Below are positions 7,111-14,373 of a stretch of DNA of 20,387 nucleotides, in pieces (position 1 is the stretch's first letter; each line of letters begins with the position of its first letter). This DNA comes from an uncultured Eubacterium sp. (GTDB taxonomy: Bacteria; Bacillota; Clostridia; Oscillospirales; Acutalibacteraceae). The notes under the pieces were generated by a model. The model did not search any database. It worked only from the letters and a program-made list of their open reading frames with translations, and was not told the origin of the DNA. The position numbers and the translations under genes are program-made. The stretch spans positions 1 through 20,387 of the forward strand of contig CAJTMQ010000028.1 of the NCBI GenBank assembly GCA_910577215.1, written 5' to 3'.

Positions 7111-7989
7111 ATGAAAATCAAAAAATTATCTATAGGATTCATCGGTGCGGGCAGAGTAGGAATAACTCTTGGCCGCTATTTTTTTGCAAAAAATCAAAAA
7201 ATAGCAGGGTATTACAGTAAAACCTACAGTAATACCCGTCAGGCTGCAGAGTTTACGCAAAGCACCGCCTGCCGTTCAGTTGAAGAAATTTTAAATCAAA
7301 GCGAAATCGTATTCATAACTGTTCCGGACAGCAACATTTATGAAGTTTATTTACAGCTAAAAAATTATGATTTACGGAATAAAATATTATGTCATTGCAG
7401 CGGGGCTCTTTCAGCCGATATTTTCAATGATATATACGCACTGGGTGCATACGGCTTTTCGGTTCACCCTGTTTTTGCAATAGACGATAAAACGGAATCA
7501 TACAAGGATATGCCAAATGCCTTTTTTACAATTGAGGGCAGTAATGAAAAAATGTATGTAATTGAAAATTTGCTTCAGGAGCTTGGAAACAATTATCAGA
7601 TTATTGAGGCGAATCAGAAACAGCAGTATCACACAGCACTTGTTATGGCAAGCAATCTTGCAATCGGGCTGTATCATATGTCTGCAAAGCTGCTTGAGGA
7701 CTGCGGTTTTGACGAGGAAGCGGTTCAAAATGCTCTGTCCCCTTTATATCTGTATAATGCAGTAAACTTATCTGAAAAAGGCTGCTGCCAAGCTTTAACA
7801 GGTCCGATAGACCGTAATGATTTAAGCACTGTTCAAAAGCATATAAATGTGCTTGAAAGCTTCGGCAATGAAGAATACTTAAGCACATATAATGCATTAT
7901 CACGTGAGCTTATTAAAATCGCAAAACAAAAATATCCCGATATGAATTACAGTGAGATGGAAAACCTATTGTCCTCACCTAATTCATAA
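7111..7989 (+). CDS. panG: Rossmann-fold/DUF2520 protein, probable PanG-type ketopantoate reductase
   Basis: A 292-residue protein with an N-terminal NAD(P)-binding Rossmann domain (GFIGAGRVG, glycines 12, 14 and 17; residues to about 160) and a C-terminal helical DUF2520 domain (KQQYHTALVMASNL onward). This architecture is that of PanG, the alternative ketopantoate reductase described in Francisella and in Enterococcus faecalis. Ketopantoate reductase converts the PanB product to pantoate using NADPH. The step is otherwise missing from this operon: panB, panC and panD follow and no panE is seen. That context is the main support for the symbol. Start at 7111 is set by AGGAAG seven bases upstream; an upstream ATG at 7069 lies inside a hairpin and lacks a ribosome site. 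An ilvC elsewhere could also provide the activity. Confidence 0.75.
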   Translation: MKIKKLSIGFIGAGRVGITLGRYFFAKNQKIAGYYSKTYSNTRQAAEFTQSTACRSVEEILNQSEIVFITVPDSNIYEVYLQLKNYDLRNKILCHCSGALSADIFNDIYALGAYGFSVHPVFAIDDKTESYKDMPNAFFTIEGSNEKMYVIENLLQELGNNYQIIEANQKQQYHTALVMASNLAIGLYHMSAKLLEDCGFDEEAVQNALSPLYLYNAVNLSEKGCCQALTGPIDRNDLSTVQKHINVLESFGNEEYLSTYNALSRELIKIAKQKYPDMNYSEMENLLSSPNS

Positions 7990-8015
7990 AACAAACAAGG
8001 AGAACTTTTACAGAT

Positions 8016-8843
8016 ATGAAAAATACAGTTTTAACGTTTGCAAAGGCAAAAGAGGACGGCACAAAAATCTCAATGCTCACTGCCTATGATTATTCAACCG
8101 CAAAGCTGATGGACGAAGCAGGAATCAACTCCATCCTTGTCGGTGATTCCTTGGGAAATGTTGTACTTGGATATGAAGATACCATATCCGTAACAATGGA
8201 GGATATGATACATCACACAAGAGCAGTATCAAGAGGGGCGAAAAATGCACTTGTTATTGCCGATATGCCTTTTATGTCTTACCAGACCTCCGTTTATGAT
8301 GCGGTAGTTAACGCAGGCAGATTAATGAAGGAAGGCAGAGCAAATGCTGTTAAGCTTGAGGGCGGCACCGAGGTTGCCCCACAGATTAAAGCCATTGTAG
8401 ATGCAGGTATTCCCGTATGCGCCCATATCGGACTTACTCCGCAGTCAATAAACAGGCTTGGCGGAAACAAGGTGCAGGGAAAAAGCGAAGCTGCTGCTAA
8501 AAAATTATTGGCTGATGCCCTAGCCATTCAGGAGGCAGGTGCTTTCAGCGTTGTTATAGAGGCAGTTCCGAAAAAGCTTGCAGAATTAATCACCAATAAA
8601 CTTGATATTCCTACAATCGGCATAGGCGCAGGAAACGGCTGTGATGGTCAGGTGCTTGTTTATCAGGATATGCTTGGTATGTTTTCCGATTTCACACCGA
8701 AGTTCGTTAAGAAATATGCAAGCCTTGGAGAAATAATGACTGCCGCATTCAGGCAATATGATGAAGAGGTAAAAAACACCTTCTTTCCATCTGAAGAACA
8801 CACATACAAAATTGATGATGAAATTATAGAAAAATTATATTGA
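8016..8843 (+). CDS. panB: 3-methyl-2-oxobutanoate hydroxymethyltransferase
   Basis: PanB transfers a hydroxymethyl group from methylenetetrahydrofolate to 2-ketoisovalerate, giving ketopantoate, the first step of pantoate synthesis in the cytoplasm. The 275-residue protein has family motifs: MLTAYDYSTAKLMDEAGI, LVGDSLGNV with the metal-binding Asp44, IADMPFMSY, VKLEGG, CAHIGLTPQS and PTIGIGAGNGCDGQVLV. Length is standard. It starts 26 bases after panG, with AAGGAG upstream at a rather long 13-base spacing. All expected active-site segments are intact. Confidence 0.97.
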   Translation: MKNTVLTFAKAKEDGTKISMLTAYDYSTAKLMDEAGINSILVGDSLGNVVLGYEDTISVTMEDMIHHTRAVSRGAKNALVIADMPFMSYQTSVYDAVVNAGRLMKEGRANAVKLEGGTEVAPQIKAIVDAGIPVCAHIGLTPQSINRLGGNKVQGKSEAAAKKLLADALAIQEAGAFSVVIEAVPKKLAELITNKLDIPTIGIGAGNGCDGQVLVYQDMLGMFSDFTPKFVKKYASLGEIMTAAFRQYDEEVKNTFFPSEEHTYKIDDEIIEKLY

Positions 8844-8861
8844 TATTGAAGGTTTTTAATT

Positions 8862-9713
8862 ATGATTAAAGTGGTACATACAATTAAAGAAGTAAGAGAA
8901 CAGGTTTCAGAGTGGAGAAAGGAAGGACTTTCAATCGGTCTTGTTCCGACTATGGGTTACCTGCACGAGGGTCACCAAAGTCTTATCAAAAAATCGGTTG
9001 AGGAAAACAGCAGAACAGTCGTAAGCATTTTCGTAAATCCCATGCAGTTCGCTCCTACCGAGGACCTTGAAAGCTACCCGAGAGATCTGAACGCAGATGC
9101 AAAGCTGTGCAACGAAACAGGTGCCGATTTAATCTTTAATCCCGAGCCTGAGGAAATGTATAAAAACGGCTTCTGCTCCTTCGTTGACATGACAGGACCA
9201 ACCAAAGAGCTCTGCGGAAAAAGCAGACCTATTCACTTCAGAGGTGTATGCACTGTTGTAAACAAGCTTTTTAACATAGTTACACCTGATAAGGCTTATT
9301 TCGGTCAGAAGGATGCACAGCAGCTTGCCGTTATTAAAAGAATGGTTGCTGATTTGAATATTCCTATAGAAATCGTGGGATGTCCTATTATCCGCGAGGA
9401 AAACGGACTTGCAAAAAGCTCAAGAAACACCTATCTTAACGAAGATGAAAGAAAAGCCGCCCTTATATTAAGCAAAACCATTTTTATGGGTCAGAAGCTT
9501 GCCCAAAACGGCTTAACAGATGCAAAAGAGCTTATTTCAAAAATGAAAAGGAATATTGAAACCGAGCCGCTTGCAAAAATTGATTATGTTGAAGCCGTTG
9601 ATTTTGATACAATATCAATTACAGATAAAATTAAAGAAAACACATTGGTTGCAATGGCAGTTTACATTGGCAAAACAAGACTGATTGATAACTTCATTGT
9701 ACCCAACGAATAA
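8862..9713 (+). CDS. panC: Pantoate--beta-alanine ligase (pantothenate synthetase)
   Basis: PanC joins pantoate and beta-alanine with ATP, through a pantoyl adenylate, to make pantothenate. The 283-residue protein shows the nucleotidyltransferase motif PTMGYLHEGH (29-38, with His35 and His38), FVNPMQFAP, YFGQKDAQQL and AKSSRNTYL, the KMSKS-like loop. Length is typical. It starts 18 bases after panB with GAAGG upstream. The operon supplies both substrates: pantoate from panB and panG, beta-alanine from panD immediately downstream. Confidence 0.97.
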   Translation: MIKVVHTIKEVREQVSEWRKEGLSIGLVPTMGYLHEGHQSLIKKSVEENSRTVVSIFVNPMQFAPTEDLESYPRDLNADAKLCNETGADLIFNPEPEEMYKNGFCSFVDMTGPTKELCGKSRPIHFRGVCTVVNKLFNIVTPDKAYFGQKDAQQLAVIKRMVADLNIPIEIVGCPIIREENGLAKSSRNTYLNEDERKAALILSKTIFMGQKLAQNGLTDAKELISKMKRNIETEPLAKIDYVEAVDFDTISITDKIKENTLVAMAVYIGKTRLIDNFIVPNE

Positions 9714-9729
9714 ACAGGAGAGCAGCAAT

Positions 9730-10119
9730 ATGTTGGTTAATATGCTTAAAGGAAAAATTCACCGTGCAACCGTCACACAGGCAGAACTTAACTATGTCGG
9801 CAGCATAACGGTTGATGAGGAGCTTTTAGAGGCTTCGGGAATTCATGAATATGAACTGGTGCAGGTTGTTAATATAAACAACGGCAGCCGATTTGAAACA
9901 TATACGATTGCAGGTGAAAAAGGCAGCGGCGTAATCTGCCTTAACGGTGCAGCCGCAAGGCAGGCACAAACGGGTGACAAAATAATCATTATGGCATATG
10001 CAATGATGACGGAAGAAGAAATAAAAAAATATCCGCCTAACATCGTTTTTGTTGATGATGAAAATAAAATTGTAAAAAAAACAACATATGAAAAGCACGG
10101 CCTGCTTAAGGATATGTGA
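9730..10119 (+). CDS. panD: Aspartate 1-decarboxylase proenzyme
   Basis: PanD decarboxylates aspartate to beta-alanine using a pyruvoyl group made by self-cleavage. With the start at 9730 (CAGGAGAG about 8 bases upstream) the protein has 129 residues and the cleavage site YVGS falls at Gly24-Ser25, the same numbering as in E. coli. Arg54 and Tyr58, catalytic in the family, are also in register, which confirms the start. A longer reading frame from 9685 would overlap panC and is not supported. Maturation in many bacteria is autocatalytic or assisted; no maturation factor is seen here. Confidence 0.97.
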   Translation: MLVNMLKGKIHRATVTQAELNYVGSITVDEELLEASGIHEYELVQVVNINNGSRFETYTIAGEKGSGVICLNGAAARQAQTGDKIIIMAYAMMTEEEIKKYPPNIVFVDDENKIVKKTTYEKHGLLKDM

Positions 10120-10129
10120 GGATAACTTT

Positions 10130-11341
10130 ATGCTTAAAGGAAAAACAGTTGTTTTGGGAATTACGGGAAGCATTGCCGCATACAAAATGGCTAATGTTGC
10201 AAGTGCACTTGTTAAGGACGGTGCAGATGTTCACGTTGTTATGACAAGGAATGCAACAAACTTCATAAATCCCATAACATTTGAAACACTTACAAATAAC
10301 AAATGCCTTGTTGATACGTTTGACAGAAACTTTCAGTTTCACGTAGCTCATGTATCCCTTGCACAAAAGGCAGATATTATGCTCATTGCACCTGCATCGG
10401 CAAACATAATAGGAAAAATGGCAAACGGTATTGCAGACGATATGCTAAGCACAATGGCACTTGCAGCAACCTGTAAAATTATTGTTTCCCCTGCTATGAA
10501 TACACAAATGTTCAAAAATGCAATCGTGCAGGATAATATAGAAAAACTAAAAAAATACGGCTTTGAAATCATTAATCCCACCGTTGGTCGCCTTGCCTGT
10601 GCAAGCGTTGGCGAGGGCAAATTGCCTGACGAGGAAATACTGCTTGAGCATATAAGGCAGAAAATTCAGTATGACAAGGATATGGAAGGTCTTCATATTG
10701 TAGTTACAGCAGGTCCAACCATCGAAAAAATAGACCCTGTAAGATACATCACAAATCATTCAAGCGGCAAAATGGGCTATGCAATTGCCGAAGCCGCTGT
10801 AAAAAGAGGTGCAAAGGTCACTCTTATTTCAGGGAAAACAAATATTAAACCGCCGATGTTTGCTGATGTAGTAGACATTGAATCCGCAGAGGATATGTAT
10901 AACGAAGTCATCAATAATATGGACAAGTGCGATATATTGATTAAAGCTGCCGCAGTGGCAGACTACACACCAAGCGTATTCTGTGATGAAAAAATAAAGA
11001 AAAGTGAAAATGATTTTCACATCGAATTAAGCAGAACAAAGGATATCCTTAAAGCAATCGGCGAAAAGAAAAGAAGCAATCAGGTTATCTGCGGTTTTTC
11101 AATGGAAACAAGCAATTTAATCGAAAATTCAAAAAAGAAGCTGATTTCTAAAAACTGCGATATGATTGTTGCAAACAATCTTAAAGATGAAGGTGCGGGC
11201 TTTGGAGTTGATACAAACAAAATCAGCATTATTACAAAAGACAGCACAATCGAACTTGATGTGATGACAAAAAAGCAGGCAGGCTTTGAAATATTATCCC
11301 ATGCACTTGGTATATACAGAAATAAAGAAGGAAAATTCTAA
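10130..11341 (+). CDS. coaBC: Bifunctional phosphopantothenoylcysteine decarboxylase / phosphopantothenate--cysteine ligase
   Basis: CoaBC adds cysteine to 4'-phosphopantothenate (CTP-dependent CoaB half) and decarboxylates the product to 4'-phosphopantetheine (FMN-dependent CoaC half). The 403-residue protein has the CoaC domain at about 1-180, with ITGSIAAYK, His74 in HVAHVSLAQKAD, PAMNTQM (121-127) and Cys157 in GRLACASVGEG. The CoaB domain follows with VVTAGPTIEKIDPVR, NHSSGKMG and KAAAVADYTP, then a lysine cluster at 288-291. Start at 10130 is set by GAGGAT, which overlaps the panD stop; the reading frame extends further upstream without a ribosome site. Length is normal and both halves look intact. 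Confidence 0.97.
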   Translation: MLKGKTVVLGITGSIAAYKMANVASALVKDGADVHVVMTRNATNFINPITFETLTNNKCLVDTFDRNFQFHVAHVSLAQKADIMLIAPASANIIGKMANGIADDMLSTMALAATCKIIVSPAMNTQMFKNAIVQDNIEKLKKYGFEIINPTVGRLACASVGEGKLPDEEILLEHIRQKIQYDKDMEGLHIVVTAGPTIEKIDPVRYITNHSSGKMGYAIAEAAVKRGAKVTLISGKTNIKPPMFADVVDIESAEDMYNEVINNMDKCDILIKAAAVADYTPSVFCDEKIKKSENDFHIELSRTKDILKAIGEKKRSNQVICGFSMETSNLIENSKKKLISKNCDMIVANNLKDEGAGFGVDTNKISIITKDSTIELDVMTKKQAGFEILSHALGIYRNKEGKF

Positions 11342-11342
11342 A

Positions 11343-12101
11343 ATGCTTCTTGGAATTGATATAGGAAACACAAATGTGGTGTGTGCTCTGATAGACAACG
11401 GCACAATACTTCGCACACACAGATTTTTAACAAAAAAAAATGCAACGTCCGAATATTATGAAAACAGTCTTAATAAGATCCTTGCACAGGAACAACCGCA
11501 GAGTATCATTATTTCTTCAGTTGTTCCGGAAATCAACGAACAGATTAAGAATGTCTGCACAAATATTACAGGCACTCCCCCTTTATTTGTAAGCAGCAGG
11601 CTTAATACAGGGCTTCATATTAAATATGATTATCCTGAAAAACTCGGAGCAGATTTAATCACCGGCGCAGCAGGTGCCGCCGCAAGATATAAAGCACCCG
11701 TAATCATAGTGGATATAGGTACAGCAACCACTATTTCCGTTGTTAACGAAAACAATGATTACCTGGGAGGATTGATTGCACCCGGTCCCGCAACCTCAAT
11801 GAAAGCATTAAGCAATGCAGCTTCACTGCTTCCCGAAATAGAGCTTATACCAACCGATAAAACAATAGGTACGAACACATCCGATTGTATGAAAATCGGA
11901 ATTCTTACTGCTCACGCCGCCATGATCGACGGTATGATAGACCGAATCAAGCAAGCAATCGGTATTCCTGATGCAAAAATCATTGCCACAGGCGGTCCTG
12001 CAAAAGATATCATTTCTATGTGCAAAACTGAAATTATTTATGATAATAACCTGCTGTTTTACGGTTTATATGAACTGTATAAAATGAATAGCGGTAACTA
12101 A
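11343..12101 (+). CDS. coaX: Type III pantothenate kinase
   Basis: CoaX phosphorylates pantothenate with ATP, opening the universal part of CoA synthesis; it belongs to the actin-like ATPase fold and needs a monovalent cation. The 252-residue protein has DIGNTN (6-11), SSVVPEI, GADL (102-105, with the catalytic Asp104), DIGTATT (124-130) and GGLIAPG (142-148). The usual GADR arginine is leucine here. The start is one base after the coaBC stop, with AGAAGGAAA upstream, so a longer frame from 11286 is rejected. It is the last gene of the operon; its stop touches the shared terminator. CoaD and CoaE are not in the window. Confidence 0.95.
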   Translation: MLLGIDIGNTNVVCALIDNGTILRTHRFLTKKNATSEYYENSLNKILAQEQPQSIIISSVVPEINEQIKNVCTNITGTPPLFVSSRLNTGLHIKYDYPEKLGADLITGAAGAAARYKAPVIIVDIGTATTISVVNENNDYLGGLIAPGPATSMKALSNAASLLPEIELIPTDKTIGTNTSDCMKIGILTAHAAMIDGMIDRIKQAIGIPDAKIIATGGPAKDIISMCKTEIIYDNNLLFYGLYELYKMNSGN

Positions 12102-12133
12102 AAAAAACGTCTGTTTAAAACAGACGTTTTTTT
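12101..12133. terminator. Bidirectional intrinsic terminator between coaX and the lipoprotein gene
   Basis: A near-perfect dyad: A7 then CGTCTGTTT, a short loop, AAACAGACG then T7. Either strand reads as a GC-containing stem followed by a U-tract, so it ends both the panG-coaX operon and the convergent lipoprotein transcript. The coaX stop codon abuts it, and the stop of the lipoprotein gene lies inside its T-run. Confidence 0.9.
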
Positions 12134-12581
12134 ATTGCTTATCATTCGGTAGTTTATGAACATTTTCCAAAGCATTGTAATTATCGGTTTCTTTATCATA
12201 CACAAGAATCCTATCTAAACCATTGCTTACAAGATAGTGATTGATTTCTTCAATATTATATATATCGTTTTTGCCGCTTTCATTCACTCTGCCTGCAACA
12301 ACCTTAAAATAATCTTCATCTTCAATAACAATCTTTTCAGAAGATACCAAAAAAGTATAATCATCAGCACTGCCCGACAATCCCAATTCTTCAGGTGTAT
12401 ATGATTTTATCAGGCTTAATGCGTTGGCATTATTGATGTCATCCTCATCATAAGGCTGAATTTCAACATTTGCCTTGGATTGTGATGAATGAATATCCGA
12501 AGTTATTGCATAACACCCCGAAAAACAAAATACAGTTGTTACTGATACAAGCACAAAAATGACAATTCTTTTAAAAAACAT
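12132..12581 (-). CDS. Putative lipoprotein of unknown function
   Basis: I do not recognise this 149-residue protein. It begins with a basic, hydrophobic signal (MFFKRIVIFVLVSVTTVF) and a lipobox FSGC with Cys23, so it is probably a surface lipoprotein. The mature part is acidic and hydrophilic (EIQPYDEDDINNANAL), then has a compact mixed region with YTFLVSSEKIVIEDEDYFKVVAGRV and a helix-strand ending. No catalytic motif is evident. It starts 12 bases after the HAD-DUF523 gene, with AAAGG overlapping that gene's stop, so the two are likely co-transcribed. The stop codon lies inside the shared terminator. Confidence 0.7.
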   Translation of the reverse strand: MFFKRIVIFVLVSVTTVFCFSGCYAITSDIHSSQSKANVEIQPYDEDDINNANALSLIKSYTPEELGLSGSADDYTFLVSSEKIVIEDEDYFKVVAGRVNESGKNDIYNIEEINHYLVSNGLDRILVYDKETDNYNALENVHKLPNDKQ

Positions 12582-12593
12582 AATACCAACCTT

Positions 12594-13865
12594 TTAAAAT
12601 CCGAATTCATTAAGTAATTTATCAATTTGGCTTTCACCAAAGACTCTGATTCCGTTATTGTAAAGCAAATCAGCTGTAAATCCATTTCCCTTTACAAGTT
12701 TCCCTGTAAAAGTACCGTCATAAACCATACCGAAACCGCAGGACGGACTTCTCTCTTTCAAAACGGCATAGCTGCAGTTGCATTCATTGGCAACATAAAG
12801 AGATTTTTCTGCACCGTCCTCATATTCCTTGGTATAATCCTTACCCTCTTTTGATACTGCCCTGCCATTTATAATTTCATTCGGCACTCTTGGGATAGGT
12901 AATCCTCCGAAGCATTCTGGACAGATTGGTACAAGCTCAAATTTTTCTTTAAGGTTATCCACCGCTTCACAAAAATTGTTGCCTCCGTTATATTTACAGT
13001 TTTCCCCTAAAAGGCAGGCTGAAACAATTATTTTAGGTTTTGCAGTATTAAAAATATATTTATCTATTGCGTGGGCTATTCCATCCTCACCATTTGAAAG
13101 GGTTTCATATTTTGCAGCTTCCTTGCATTCGGCTGAAGCGTTTGCCATAGCGATTCCGAGCCCTGCAAACTGCAGCATTTCAATATCATTATCTGCATCA
13201 CCGAATGCCATAACCTCTTCTTGTGTAAAGCCAAGTTCTTTACACATCCCATTCAGAGCTTCGCCCTTATTAACACCTGCACTTGTCATCTCTATATCAC
13301 CTGAAACAGGAGATGTTAAATCCAAACCGCCTAAAGCATATAACTGTTCTTTGATTTCATCATAATACTCGCCGTCAAAATAAAACAGATTTATTTTTTC
13401 TATTTCCGAATTTTTTGCAAAGTCACTTATACTATTATGATTTTGAATACTCTGCATATAGAATTCAAGAAATTCCTGCGGCAAATCCTTATTTTTGAAA
13501 AAGCCGGATTTGCTTTCCTGAGCGTGTGACAAACCGCTTGAATATACTTCATAATAAACAGGGTATCTTTCAAATATATCAACAATCTTTGACACAATAT
13601 CTGCAGGTATCGGTTTGGTGTAAATGTTTTCGCCTTTACACCTATCAAGCACTGCTGCACCATTGGAATAGATAACATAATCAATAAAAGGCAGCTGTTT
13701 TAAAACGTTATTTATAACAGAAAGGGTACGGCCTGTTGCAATAACGGTTTTTATGCCCATTTCATTTGCTTTAATAAGTGCACTTTTCGTTTTTTCAGTA
13801 ACTGTAATGTGATCCGGAGCCATAAGGGTTCCGTCCAGATCCATAGCAATTAGTTTAACTGACAA
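12594..13865 (-). CDS. Fusion of Cof-type HAD hydrolase and DUF523/TudS-like domain
   Basis: A 423-residue two-domain protein. Residues 1-270 are a HAD-IIB (Cof-like) phosphatase with all motifs: DLDGT (Asp9, Asp11), TGR (44-46), Lys200 and GDADND (222-227); such enzymes dephosphorylate sugar phosphates or flavin and pyridoxal phosphates. Residues 277-423 are a DUF523 domain: VSACLLGENCKYNG (Cys284, Cys290), LVPICPEC (Cys315, Cys318) and RSPSCGFG (Cys376). DUF523 includes TudS, a [4Fe-4S] thiouracil desulfurase with three cluster cysteines; 284, 315 and 376 are the likely equivalents. The start is TTG with an ideal AGGAGGG seven bases upstream. Substrates of both halves are unknown. Located between the atp operon and a lipoprotein gene. 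Confidence 0.88.
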   Translation of the reverse strand: MSVKLIAMDLDGTLMAPDHITVTEKTKSALIKANEMGIKTVIATGRTLSVINNVLKQLPFIDYVIYSNGAAVLDRCKGENIYTKPIPADIVSKIVDIFERYPVYYEVYSSGLSHAQESKSGFFKNKDLPQEFLEFYMQSIQNHNSISDFAKNSEIEKINLFYFDGEYYDEIKEQLYALGGLDLTSPVSGDIEMTSAGVNKGEALNGMCKELGFTQEEVMAFGDADNDIEMLQFAGLGIAMANASAECKEAAKYETLSNGEDGIAHAIDKYIFNTAKPKIIVSACLLGENCKYNGGNNFCEAVDNLKEKFELVPICPECFGGLPIPRVPNEIINGRAVSKEGKDYTKEYEDGAEKSLYVANECNCSYAVLKERSPSCGFGMVYDGTFTGKLVKGNGFTADLLYNNGIRVFGESQIDKLLNEFGF

Positions 13866-13900
13866 AATTAACCCTCCTAAAAGTAAATATAATATACAAT

Positions 13901-13932
13901 TAGGGAAAGACGCAATGAATACGCTTTCCCTA
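13901..13932 (-). terminator. Candidate terminator of the atp operon
   Basis: Minus-strand TAGGGAAAG (13932-13924) pairs with CTTTCCCTA (13909-13901), a 9-bp stem that can extend by two G-C pairs past a bulge. It lies 8 bases after the atpC stop. The following sequence (AATTGTATATTATATTT) is T-rich but not a clean T-run, so read-through into the HAD-DUF523 gene is possible. Confidence 0.6.
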
Positions 13933-13940
13933 CCGCTTTA

Positions 13941-14354
13941 TTATATTTCGTGTCTGTTTTTTACCTTAATTCTGTGCATTGCTCTTGAAAGATCCGCCTT
14001 TGAAATATTGTATTCCAACTGACTTTGCTTCTGCCTAAGCTTTTCCTCGGCACGTATTTTCGCTTCTTCTGCGCGCCTTTTATCTATTTCAATAGGCATT
14101 TCCACAGAAACGCAAACCACCTCAGCCTCATTATCAAGAAATTCAATAAAACCATCACCTATAAAAGCTTCTATAACAGAATCATCTGCCGCCTTTATCT
14201 TCATTTCTCCGCTTTCAATCGGAACAATGCAGTTTTCGTGACGAGGCAGAAAGGACATTTTGCCGCCGTCAATATACGGAATCGTAAGGCATTGGCATTC
14301 ATCATCAAAGAAAACTTTATTGGATGCAACTATCCTCAGCTTAAAAGTTTTCAA
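13941..14354 (-). CDS. atpC: ATP synthase F1 epsilon subunit
   Basis: Epsilon sits on the central stalk with gamma and couples or inhibits rotation. The 137-residue protein has the N-terminal beta-sandwich (FKLRIVASNKVFFDDE, then SFLPRHENCIVPI and GDGFIEFLDNEAEVV) and the two-helix C-terminal domain (DKRRAEEAKIRAEEKL, ADLSRAMHRIKV). The C-terminal helices are present, so auto-inhibition is possible in principle. The start is TTG, with AGGGGGC about 7 bases upstream. It is the last gene of the operon, 19 bases after atpD. Sequence is less conserved than atpD, as usual for this subunit. Confidence 0.93.
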   Translation of the reverse strand: MKTFKLRIVASNKVFFDDECQCLTIPYIDGGKMSFLPRHENCIVPIESGEMKIKAADDSVIEAFIGDGFIEFLDNEAEVVCVSVEMPIEIDKRRAEEAKIRAEEKLRQKQSQLEYNISKADLSRAMHRIKVKNRHEI

Positions 14355-14373
14355 AATTATGCCCCCTATCCGT

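Noticed and set aside
10088..10129. N-terminal extension of coaBC overlapping panD
   Set aside because: No ribosome site, and GAGGAT at the panD stop fits the ATG at 10130 and the family N-terminus.
13886..13915. Possible promoter for the HAD-DUF523 gene (TTGCGT, 18 bases, TATATT on the minus strand)
   Set aside because: The -35 overlaps the atp terminator hairpin and the predicted start would lie on the ribosome site itself, so the leader is too short to be convincing.
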